Positions 57,911 to 64,000 of a DNA stretch of 64,000 nt are shown piece after piece; the first letter of the stretch is position 1, and the number at the start of each line of letters is the position of its first letter. The stretch comes from Streptomyces sp. 7-21 (GTDB taxonomy: Bacteria > Actinomycetota > Actinomycetes > Streptomycetales > Streptomycetaceae): contig NZ_JAERRL010000005.1 of assembly GCF_016741785.1 (NCBI RefSeq), positions 124,001 to 188,000 on the forward strand, given 5' to 3'. A model generated the notes under the pieces. The model was not told the DNA's origin. It did no database searches and saw nothing but the letters and a program-made list of their open reading frames with translations. Both the position numbers and the translations under genes were made by a program.

Positions 57911-59745
57911 GCGCGCCGGGCCGCGGCGGCTGGCGGCTGCTGCGGCCGGTGGCGGCCGCTCACCGTGCCGCGCTGTGGCGGCTGGCGGCCTGGTCCGCGC
58001 TCGGCGCGCTGCCCGTCCTGCTGTCCGGACGCCTGGTCGCGCTCGCCGCTGACCGCGGCTTCCTCGCCGGCGACGCCGCCTTCGGGCTGGCCATGCTCGG
58101 CTGCTACGGCGCCGCGCTGGTGCTGGGGGCGTACGCCACGCGGCAGGCGTTCGGCCCCATGGCCGACCTCGTCGAGGCCGTCCGCGACCACGTGCTGCGC
58201 GGCGCCGTCAGCGGCGGCCTGCACGCCGCGGTGCACGGAGAACGCCCGCCCGACACCGCCGTGGTCTCCCGGATCACCAGCCAGAGCGAGCGGGTGCGGC
58301 AGATCCTGTCCGTGCTGCTGCTCTCGCTGTCCACCACGGTCTTCGCCGCCGGTGCCGCCGTCGCCGGGCTGTGGCATCTCGCGCCCGTCCTGGTCCTGGT
58401 GACCCTGCCCGCCGCCGCCCTGGCCTGCGCCGCCCTGGTGCCGCTCTCGCGCCGCTGGCGGCGCCGCTACGAGGCGTCGCTGCGGGCCGAGGAGGAGCTG
58501 GCGGAGGAGTGCGGCCGCACCCTGGAGGGCATGCGGGATGTCGTCGCCTGCGCCGCCACCGCCCGCGCCGAGGCCGACCTGGACCAGGCGCTGCGCCGCC
58601 ACGCCGGGGCCGCCGCCGCCGTCGCCTGGCTGAGCGGCGCCCGCGTTGCCGTGCTCGCGCTCAGCACGCGCCTGCCCCTGGCCGCCCTGCTGCTCCTCGC
58701 CCCGTCCCTGGTCTCCAGCGGCGCGCTCACCGCCGGCGAGCTGCTGGGCGCGGCCACCTACCTGGTCTCCGGGCTGGAGCCGGCCATGAAGGCGCTGGTC
58801 CACTCCGCCGGCAACCTGGGCCTGGAGCTGGCGACCCTGCTGCACCGGCTCGCCGCGCACGGCGCGCCGCCGCCCGGCACCGCCGCATCTGACGCCGGCG
58901 CTGACACCGGATCGGACACCGGACCGGACACCGGAGGGGATACCGGGTCCGTCGCCGGGGCCGATACTGCATCCGGCGAGGAGCCCGGCGGGGACCCGGC
59001 CCCGGCGTGCGGCCGCCGCACCCGCGGCTGCGCACTGACGCTCCACGACGTGACGTTCCGGTACGGCCCGCACGCCGCGCCCGTGCTCGACGGCGTCCGG
59101 CTGCGCGTGGCCCCGGGCGAGCACGTCGCCCTCGTCGGCCCCAGCGGCACCGGCAAGTCGACGCTGGCGCTGGTCCTCGCCGGGCTGGCCCGCCCCGAGC
59201 GCGGCGAGGTACGGCTCGGTTCGGCCGCGCTGCCGGGGCTCGACCAGGCGTGGCTGCGGCGCGCCGTGGCGCTGGTGCCGCAGGAGGCGTACGTGTTCGC
59301 CGGCACCGTCCGGGAGAACCTCGCCTACCTGGCGCCGGGTGCCGGCGACGCCGACCTCGACCGCGCCGTGGCCGCGCTCGGCCTCGGCCCGCTGCTGCAC
59401 CGCCTGGGCGGCTACGATGCCCCGCTCGCCGGGCCCGGCGCGCTCTCGGCGGGCGAGCGGCAGCTGCTGACGCTGGCCCGTGTCTACGCCTCGCCCGCCC
59501 GCGTCGTCATCCTCGACGAGGCCACCTGCCACCTCGATCCGGCGACGGAGGAGCGCGTCGAGAACGCCTTCGCACGCCGCGAGGGCACCCTCGTCGTGAT
59601 CGCCCACCGCATCAGCTCCGCGCTCCGCGCCGAGCGCGTGCTCGTGCTCGACGGCGCCCGCCTGCGCGCCGGGCGCCACGAGGAACTCCTGGCCACCAGC
59701 CCGCTCTACACCGACCTGGTCGGCTACTGGCAGGCCGTCAGCTGA
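57907..59745 (+). CDS. ABC half-transporter (TMD-NBD fusion), lasso locus subunit 2
   Basis: 612 residues from GTG 57907, overlapping the previous stop (GTGA). Membrane domain to ~315 (FGLAMLGCYGAALVLGAYAT, LLLSLSTTVFAAGAAVAGLW), then a ~50-residue acidic Gly/Asp/Thr linker of DTG repeats, then the ATPase: Walker A GPSGTGKSTLALVL, signature LSAGERQLLTLARVYA, Walker B VVILDEATCHLD with an intact Glu. It should supply the canonical catalytic half of a heterodimeric exporter conferring export and self-protection. Its last 8 nt overlap the convergent kinase gene. Confidence 0.91.
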   Translation: MSAPGRGGWRLLRPVAAAHRAALWRLAAWSALGALPVLLSGRLVALAADRGFLAGDAAFGLAMLGCYGAALVLGAYATRQAFGPMADLVEAVRDHVLRGAVSGGLHAAVHGERPPDTAVVSRITSQSERVRQILSVLLLSLSTTVFAAGAAVAGLWHLAPVLVLVTLPAAALACAALVPLSRRWRRRYEASLRAEEELAEECGRTLEGMRDVVACAATARAEADLDQALRRHAGAAAAVAWLSGARVAVLALSTRLPLAALLLLAPSLVSSGALTAGELLGAATYLVSGLEPAMKALVHSAGNLGLELATLLHRLAAHGAPPPGTAASDAGADTGSDTGPDTGGDTGSVAGADTASGEEPGGDPAPACGRRTRGCALTLHDVTFRYGPHAAPVLDGVRLRVAPGEHVALVGPSGTGKSTLALVLAGLARPERGEVRLGSAALPGLDQAWLRRAVALVPQEAYVFAGTVRENLAYLAPGAGDADLDRAVAALGLGPLLHRLGGYDAPLAGPGALSAGERQLLTLARVYASPARVVILDEATCHLDPATEERVENAFARREGTLVVIAHRISSALRAERVLVLDGARLRAGRHEELLATSPLYTDLVGYWQAVS

Positions 59746-61042
59746 GCGGTGTGCAGGGGATCTCGATCGTCACCATCGTCGGCCCGCCTTTCGGGCTGCT
59801 CACGGCGATCACGCCGTCGAACGGGCCGAGGCGGCGCTCGATGCCGCGCAGCCCGGTCCCGCCGTCCATGGTGGCGCCGCCGCGCCCGTTGTCGGTCACC
59901 GCGATCCGCAGCGTCGCGTCCTCCGCGCTGTAGTACATGTCCAGCCACGCCTGCTGGGCGCCCGAGTGCTTGGCGACGTTGGTGAGCACCTCGCTGACCG
60001 CGAAGTACGCGGCGGACTCCACGGCTTCCTCCAGCCGCCCCGGCAGCTCCGCGTCCACCTCCACCGGCAGCGGCATCCGCAGCGCCAGCGCGCGGGCGGC
60101 GTCGGCCAGGCCCCGCTCGGCCAGCACCGGCGGGTGGATGCCGCGCACCAGGTCCCGCAGCTCGGTCAGTGCCGCCTGGGAGTTCTCCCGTGCCTGTGCC
60201 AGCAGCTTCCTGGCCTGCTCCGGGTCGGACTCGATCAGCGACTCGATCGTGCCCAGGCTCATGCCCATGGCCACCAGCCGCGCCTGGGCGCCGTCGTGCA
60301 GGTCCCGCTCGATCCGCCGCAGTTCGGCGGCCGAGTTGTCCAGCGCGTCGTGCCGGGTCTCGGTCAGCCGCGCCACCCGCTGTGCCAGCAGCTCCTTCTG
60401 CGAGGCGCCGATCAGTGCCCGCGTCAGCAGGAAGTGCAGCCGCAGCAGCACCGGGTTGAACCGCAGGCCGAGCACGATCATCACCGCGCTCAGGCCGGCC
60501 GCCAGCAGCGCCGTAAACCAGCTGTTGACGGGCACGAAGCAGAAGAAGTACGTGCCGGTGGCCTCAACGATCGGCACCCACAGGCCCGTCGGCAGCAGCA
60601 GGCCGAACGCGGCGTAGCCGATCAGCACGAACGGCATCATCCCGGTGAGGAAGCCGGCGACCGCGTCCGTGAGCAGCCAGCCGAAGTCCCGCCAGGTCGC
60701 GGTGTCCCGCAGCAGCCACACCGTGCGCTCCACCTGCCCGGCGATGCCGGCGCGGTGGCGGTGCGGGAACGGCTGGTACGCGGCGGGGATCGTCACGCCG
60801 CTCCAGTCGCGGGCGAACAGCCGCCGCTGGTTGGCGTGCGCCCGCACGGCGTCGGCGATCACGGGCGTGGTGAACAGCCCGATGCCCAGCAGGATGAACG
60901 CCAGCGACAGCACGAAAAGGATGAACAGTACGAGGGAGACCCCCACGCTGAGCAGTATCAGCAGCAGCGACTGAGCGGTGGCCAGCAGCGAGGCGCGCGC
61001 CTGCCGCTCATCAATGCCCAGTACTTTCAAAGCCTTCATCAT
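59738..61042 (-). CDS. HisKA_3 sensor histidine kinase with sensor-like membrane N-terminus
   Basis: 434 residues. N-terminal half has about five to six helices (LLLILLSVGVSLVLFILFVL, DAVAGFLTGMMPFVLIGYAA, WFTALLAAGLSAVMIVLGLR) typical of the DUF4118-free streptomycete kinases; the H-box is RIERDLHDGAQARLVAMGMS and the ATPase domain has FAVSEVLTNVAKHSGAQQAW and IAVTDNGRGGA with GLRGIERRL. Best partner is the response regulator at 50236-50886. ATG pair at 61042/61039; RBS weak. Confidence 0.9.
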   Translation of the reverse strand: MMKALKVLGIDERQARASLLATAQSLLLILLSVGVSLVLFILFVLSLAFILLGIGLFTTPVIADAVRAHANQRRLFARDWSGVTIPAAYQPFPHRHRAGIAGQVERTVWLLRDTATWRDFGWLLTDAVAGFLTGMMPFVLIGYAAFGLLLPTGLWVPIVEATGTYFFCFVPVNSWFTALLAAGLSAVMIVLGLRFNPVLLRLHFLLTRALIGASQKELLAQRVARLTETRHDALDNSAAELRRIERDLHDGAQARLVAMGMSLGTIESLIESDPEQARKLLAQARENSQAALTELRDLVRGIHPPVLAERGLADAARALALRMPLPVEVDAELPGRLEEAVESAAYFAVSEVLTNVAKHSGAQQAWLDMYYSAEDATLRIAVTDNGRGGATMDGGTGLRGIERRLGPFDGVIAVSSPKGGPTMVTIEIPCTPLS

Positions 61043-61140
61043 GCCTGTGCCGGTCCTCCGTCCCTCGGCCGTCGCGGCCTCGCAGGCGTTTACGGTCTCA
61101 CGGACCGAGGGCGGCGGGTGAGGAGGGCGGCACCCGGACC

Positions 61141-61164
61141 GGGGGTGTACTCACCTACACCCCC
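61141..61164. promoter_or_regulatory. 9-bp-arm inverted repeat between kinase and glnII genes
   Basis: GGGGGTGTA-CTCACC-TACACCCCC is a perfect dyad about 100 nt upstream of the kinase start and 32 nt beyond the glnII terminator. The position suits an operator of the kinase promoter, possibly for the response regulator itself. Confidence 0.5.
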
Positions 61165-61195
61165 GCCGGCCACGGGCAGGGCACTTCCGGGCACG

Positions 61196-61227
61196 GCGAA
61201 GGCGCCCGCCGGCGCGGGCGCCTTCGC
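61196..61227 (-). terminator. Intrinsic-type terminator of glnII
   Basis: GCGAAGGCGCCCGC and GCGGGCGCCTTCGC form a perfect 14-bp stem with a 4-nt loop, about 73 nt downstream of the glnII stop on the minus strand. This is the strongest hairpin in the window. No long T-tract follows. Confidence 0.75.
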
Positions 61228-61299
61228 GGCAAGCCTCCCCGGACCGCGCCCGAGCTGCTGGCCGCGGCCGGGGAGACGTCGCGGGGGACGGGCCAGGGC

Positions 61300-62319
61300 T
61301 CAGGCCAGTCCCGAGGCCGCGAGCTCGGTGCACACGGTGTCGGTGAGCAGGCGGGTGACCACGTACGGGTCGCAGTTGGCGTTGGGGCGGCGGTCCTCGA
61401 TGTAGCCCTTCTTGTCCCGCTCGACCTGCCACGGGATGCGGACCGAGGCACCGCGGTCGGAGACGCCGTAGCTGAACGTGTCCCACGGCGCGGTCTCGTG
61501 GGCGCCGGTGAGGCGGTCCTCGACACCCACGCCGTAGTTCCGCACGTGCTCCAGCGGCTTGCCCTCCTTGCCGAGGGCGTCGCAGGCGGCGATGATCGCG
61601 TCGTAGCCCTCGCGCATCGCCTTGGTCGAGAAGTTGGTGTGCGCGCCCGCGCCGTTCCAGTCACCCTTGACCGGCTTGGGCGTCAGCGTGGCGGAGACGC
61701 CGAAGTCCTCGGCCGTGCGGTACAGCAGCCACCGCGCGACCCACAGCTGGTCGGAGACCTCCAGCGGCGGCAGCGGGCCGACCTGGAACTCCCACTGGCC
61801 GGGCATCACCTCGGCGTTGATGCCGGAGATCGACAGGCCGGCGGCCAGGCAGTTGTCCAGGTGCGCCTCGACGATCTCGCGGCCGTGGATCTCGTCGGCG
61901 CCGACGCCGCAGTAGTAGCCGCCCTGGGGCTCGGGGTAGCCGCCCTCGGGGAAGCCGAGGGGCCGGGAGCCCTTGAAGAACGTGTACTCCTGCTCGATGC
62001 CGAAGACCGGCTCCTGCGCGGCGTGCTTCTCCACGACGGGGCGCAGCACGGCGCGGGTGTTGGAGGGGTGCGGCGAGTCGTCGGTGTTGTAGACCTCGCA
62101 CAGCACCAGCACGTTGTCGCCGCCCCGGATCGGGTCGGGGTAGCTGGCGACCGGCTTGAGCACGCAGTCCGAGGAGTGGCCCTCGGCCTGGTTGGTGGAG
62201 GAACCGTCGAAGCCCCAGACCGGGGGCTCGGTGCCGTCCGCGAGGATCTTGGTCTTGGACCGCAGCTTCGCTGTCGGCTCGGTGCCGTCGATCCAGATGT
62301 ACTCGGCCTTGTAGCTCAC
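61300..62319 (-). CDS. glnII: Eukaryotic-type glutamine synthetase GlnII
   Basis: 339 residues from GTG 62319, with GGAGGGC upstream. Type II synthetase: AEYIWIDGTEPTAKLRSKTK, VWGFDGSSTNQAEGHSSDC, FGIEQEYTFFKGSRPLGFPE, AEVMPGQWEFQVGP, GDWNGAGAHTNFSTKAMREG and VSDRGASVRIPWQVERDKKG. It makes glutamine from glutamate and ammonia and is not controlled by adenylylation. In streptomycetes it is activated by GlnR under nitrogen limitation; a GlnR-like site is present upstream. Confidence 0.96.
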   Translation of the reverse strand: MSYKAEYIWIDGTEPTAKLRSKTKILADGTEPPVWGFDGSSTNQAEGHSSDCVLKPVASYPDPIRGGDNVLVLCEVYNTDDSPHPSNTRAVLRPVVEKHAAQEPVFGIEQEYTFFKGSRPLGFPEGGYPEPQGGYYCGVGADEIHGREIVEAHLDNCLAAGLSISGINAEVMPGQWEFQVGPLPPLEVSDQLWVARWLLYRTAEDFGVSATLTPKPVKGDWNGAGAHTNFSTKAMREGYDAIIAACDALGKEGKPLEHVRNYGVGVEDRLTGAHETAPWDTFSYGVSDRGASVRIPWQVERDKKGYIEDRRPNANCDPYVVTRLLTDTVCTELAASGLA

Positions 62320-62410
62320 GGTCGTGCCCTCCGGGATCCTCGCGGGGTGCGTCACGGGTGCGTCGCGCACTGGCTGCGCTGCCCGTACCCTCGCCACCCG
62401 CCGTGTCTGG

Positions 62411-62441
62411 GTCATTGCCCCGCTGTAACGCGGCTGTGAAC
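62411..62441 (-). promoter_or_regulatory. Putative GlnR-binding site upstream of glnII
   Basis: Read on the + strand: GTCAT (62411), then GTAAC (62425-62429)-N6-GTGAAC (62436-62441), about 100 nt upstream of the glnII start. This resembles the GTnAC-N6-GaAAC pattern of actinobacterial GlnR boxes, with the second half-site imperfect. Confidence 0.5.
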
Positions 62442-62533
62442 TCGCTCTCCGGCCGCCTGCTGCCCGGCCGGGAGGCCGCCGCCCGTAAGGTAGGCGCCTG
62501 CCAGGACCTACCAGGGAAGGGAAGGCGGCGGCT

Positions 62534-63424
62534 ATGAGATTCGGCCTGTTCGGCACCGGCCCGTGGGCGCGCATGGCGCACGGCCCGGCTCTCGTCCAGC
62601 ACCCCGAGGCGGAACTGGCCGGAGTCTGGGGCCGCCGCGCCGAGGCCGCGGCGGAGCTGGCCCGGACGCTGGGCACCCGGCCCTACGACAGCCCCGAGGC
62701 CCTGTTCGAGGACTGTGACGCGGTGGCGATCGCGCTGCCGCCCGACGTGCAGGCGCCGCTGGCCGTGCGGGCCGCCGCGGCCGGCAAGCACCTGCTGCTG
62801 GACAAGCCGGTGGCCACGACGGTGCCCGCCGCGCGGGACCTCGCCGAGGCGGTGGCGGACGCGGGCGTGGCGTCGGTGGTCTTCTTCACGCTGCGGTTCA
62901 CCAAGGACACCGCGGCGTGGGTGGCGGCGCAGAGCGCCACCGAGGGCTGGCTGACCGGCCGCGCCGAGTGGCTCTCGCCGGTCTTCGGGGGCGCCGACTC
63001 GCCGTACGCGGCCTCGCCGTGGCGGCGCGAGAAGGGCGCGCTGTGGGACACCGGGCCGCACGCCCTGTCCGTGCTGCTGCCGCCGCTCGGCGATGTCTCG
63101 CTGGAGCCCGGCGCGGTGCGGGCGGCACGCGGGCCGGGCGACACGGTCAGCTTCGTGCTGCGCCACGAGTCCGGCGCCCAGAGCACCATCACGGTCAGCC
63201 ACACGGTCCCGCCGCAGGCCGCCGGGGTCGCCGCCGAACTGCGGGGCAGCGCGGGCGTCTCCACGCTGCCCGAGCGCGGCAGCGGCGGCCCGGTCGTGCC
63301 GTTCACGCGCGCCATCGACGCGCTGCTGGAGTCCGTGCGCACCGGCCAGCCGCACCCGTGCGACGTGCGGTTCGGGCTGCGGGTCACCCAGATCCTCGCG
63401 GCGGTCGAGGCGGCGCTGGACTGA
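62534..63424 (+). CDS. Gfo/Idh/MocA-family NAD(P)-dependent oxidoreductase
   Basis: 296 residues, slightly shorter than the usual ~330. Rossmann motif FGLFGTGPWARMAHGPALVQ, then VAIALPPDVQAPLAVRAAAA, GKHLLLDKPVATTVPAARDL with the EKP-like motif as DKP, and in the C-terminal sheet WDTGPHALSVLLPPLGDV with the catalytic His. Substrate unknown; the family acts on sugars, inositols and related compounds. ATG 62534, preceded by GGGAAGG tracts. Divergent from glnII and convergent with the GNAT gene. Confidence 0.87.
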   Translation: MRFGLFGTGPWARMAHGPALVQHPEAELAGVWGRRAEAAAELARTLGTRPYDSPEALFEDCDAVAIALPPDVQAPLAVRAAAAGKHLLLDKPVATTVPAARDLAEAVADAGVASVVFFTLRFTKDTAAWVAAQSATEGWLTGRAEWLSPVFGGADSPYAASPWRREKGALWDTGPHALSVLLPPLGDVSLEPGAVRAARGPGDTVSFVLRHESGAQSTITVSHTVPPQAAGVAAELRGSAGVSTLPERGSGGPVVPFTRAIDALLESVRTGQPHPCDVRFGLRVTQILAAVEAALD

Positions 63425-63454
63425 CCCGCGCCGCCCCCGCGCCGGGCGCGGCCC

Positions 63455-64000
63455 TCACAGCACCAGCTCCCAGTCCTGCCCGGTCTCAGGGCGGCCGAAC
63501 CGCTCGTGCGGCGCGCTCGCCGTGAGGGTGAAGCCGAGGTCCTGGTAGATCCGGCGGGCGGAGGCCAGCACCTCGTTGGTCCACAGCACCACCCGCCGGT
63601 AGCCGGCCCGGCGGGCGAAGGCGACGCACTCCTCGGCGAGCGCCCGCCCGATGCCCAGGCCCCGGGCGTGCGGCTCGACGAGCAGCAGCCGCAGCCGCGC
63701 CGTGGGGCTCTCCTGGCCGTTCTCCTCCTTGCCGGCGGGCTCCTCGGCCACGCAGAAGACGCAGCCGACGGGCTCGCCGGCCAGTTCGGCGATCCACGCG
63801 GCCTCGCGCGCGGGATCGCGGTGGCGGGCGTAGCGGGCGACGACGTCGGCCACGAGCGCCTCGAATGCCTCGTTCCAGCCGTACTCGGCCGTATACAGCG
63901 CACCGTGACGCTGGATTACCCAGCCGAGGTCGCCGGGTCCCGGCGGCCGCAGCCGGAAACTGGTGGGCCGCGGCGTGAGGCCCAGCAGGCTGGAGACGGT
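63455..64000 (-). CDS. GNAT acetyltransferase domain of a probable MarR-GNAT fusion protein, 5' end outside window
   Basis: The frame is open from base 64000 without a stop, so at least 181 C-terminal residues are present and the start lies beyond the window. Visible: PTSFRLRPPGPGDLGWVIQR and HGALYTAEYGWNEAFEALVA, then the GNAT core RLLLVEPHARGLGIGRALAE (acetyl-CoA loop GLGIGRAL) and VVLWTNEVLASARRIYQDLG. The first stretch is typical of proteins with an N-terminal MarR helix-turn-helix joined to a GNAT domain, so that domain is predicted just outside the window. An internal GTG at 63853 would give only a truncated domain. Confidence 0.85.
   Translation of the reverse strand, partial: TVSSLLGLTPRPTSFRLRPPGPGDLGWVIQRHGALYTAEYGWNEAFEALVADVVARYARHRDPAREAAWIAELAGEPVGCVFCVAEEPAGKEENGQESPTARLRLLLVEPHARGLGIGRALAEECVAFARRAGYRRVVLWTNEVLASARRIYQDLGFTLTASAPHERFGRPETGQDWELVL

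Noticed and set aside
63455..63853. GNAT gene starting at GTG 63853
   Set aside because: The frame continues without a stop to base 64000 and encodes residues conserved in MarR-GNAT fusions (GWVIQRHGALYTAEYGW), so the true start is outside the window.
1..64000. tRNA, rRNA, riboswitch, prophage or IS elements
   Set aside because: No tRNA T-loop/CCA-like patterns, transposase or integrase motifs, or terminal inverted repeats with target duplications were noticed; a covariance-model scan would be needed to exclude small RNAs.

Overview
The window is about 73% GC, densely coded, and uses GTG/TTG starts, 4-nt start/stop overlaps and very rare TTA codons. Gene order and protein families (conservon cvnA-D, malR-malEFG-aglA, glnA2/glnE/glnII, pspAB-htpX, a type I-E CRISPR repeat) indicate a chromosomal segment of a Streptomyces-like actinomycete. 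From memory, most of 23-64 kb resembles the S. coelicolor SCO2210-SCO2257 neighbourhood in content. No phage, plasmid, IS element, rRNA or tRNA was seen.

0-2.8 kb: ends of unrelated genes (DHFR-like, thioesterase, aminoglycoside phosphotransferase-like, membrane-anchored protein). 2.8-14.7 kb: an exopolysaccharide locus with a Wzy-like polymerase, GT4 and GT2 glycosyltransferases, a priming polyprenyl-phosphate sugar transferase, GDP-mannose 4,6-dehydratase and GDP-L-fucose synthase (a GDP-fucose supply), and a large secreted propeller/Fn3/LamG/DNRLRE protein with a lipoprotein. An imine-reductase-like enzyme with an operator-like palindrome sits inside it. Two genes of the locus carry TTA (bldA-type) codons. 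14.7-20 kb: two LysR regulators around a PLP dehydratase, a small orphan type I-E CRISPR array abutting a broken SDR gene, a VOC protein and an aldo/keto reductase.

20-31 kb: a four-carbon sugar-acid (threonate/erythronate-type) operon (DUF1537 kinase, PdxA2-like dehydrogenase, DeoR regulator), then housekeeping genes map, npdG, panB, an EEP-family protein, htpX-pspAB and nadE. 31-37 kb: a class I terpene synthase converging on a conservon operon cvnA-B-C-D plus a cytochrome P450 that lacks the ExxR arginine (CYP157-like). The terpene synthase and cvnA both contain TTA codons. 37-42.6 kb: glnA2-like, glnE and a PAP2-family membrane protein. 42.7-50.1 kb: maltose/maltodextrin system malR <> malE-malF-malG-aglA followed by a second MalR-like LacI regulator; no importer ATPase is encoded here, as expected if a shared ATPase (MsiK type) is used.

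50.2-61 kb holds the most interesting locus: a lasso-peptide cluster (cyclase C, RRE B1, protease B2, precursor A, two ABC half-transporters) with a divergent AfsR/SARP regulator. Six perfect-period 11-bp direct repeats, the spacing SARPs recognise, lie just upstream of the cyclase gene. The cluster lies between a NarL-type response regulator and a HisKA_3 histidine kinase that may once have been neighbours. The precursor gene is unusually last (C-B1-B2-A), is preceded by purine-rich direct repeats and two hairpins, and encodes a Cys-free, Trp-rich core that I do not recognise. 61-64 kb: glnII with a GlnR-like box and a strong terminator, a Gfo/Idh/MocA oxidoreductase, and the GNAT half of a gene that runs off the window.
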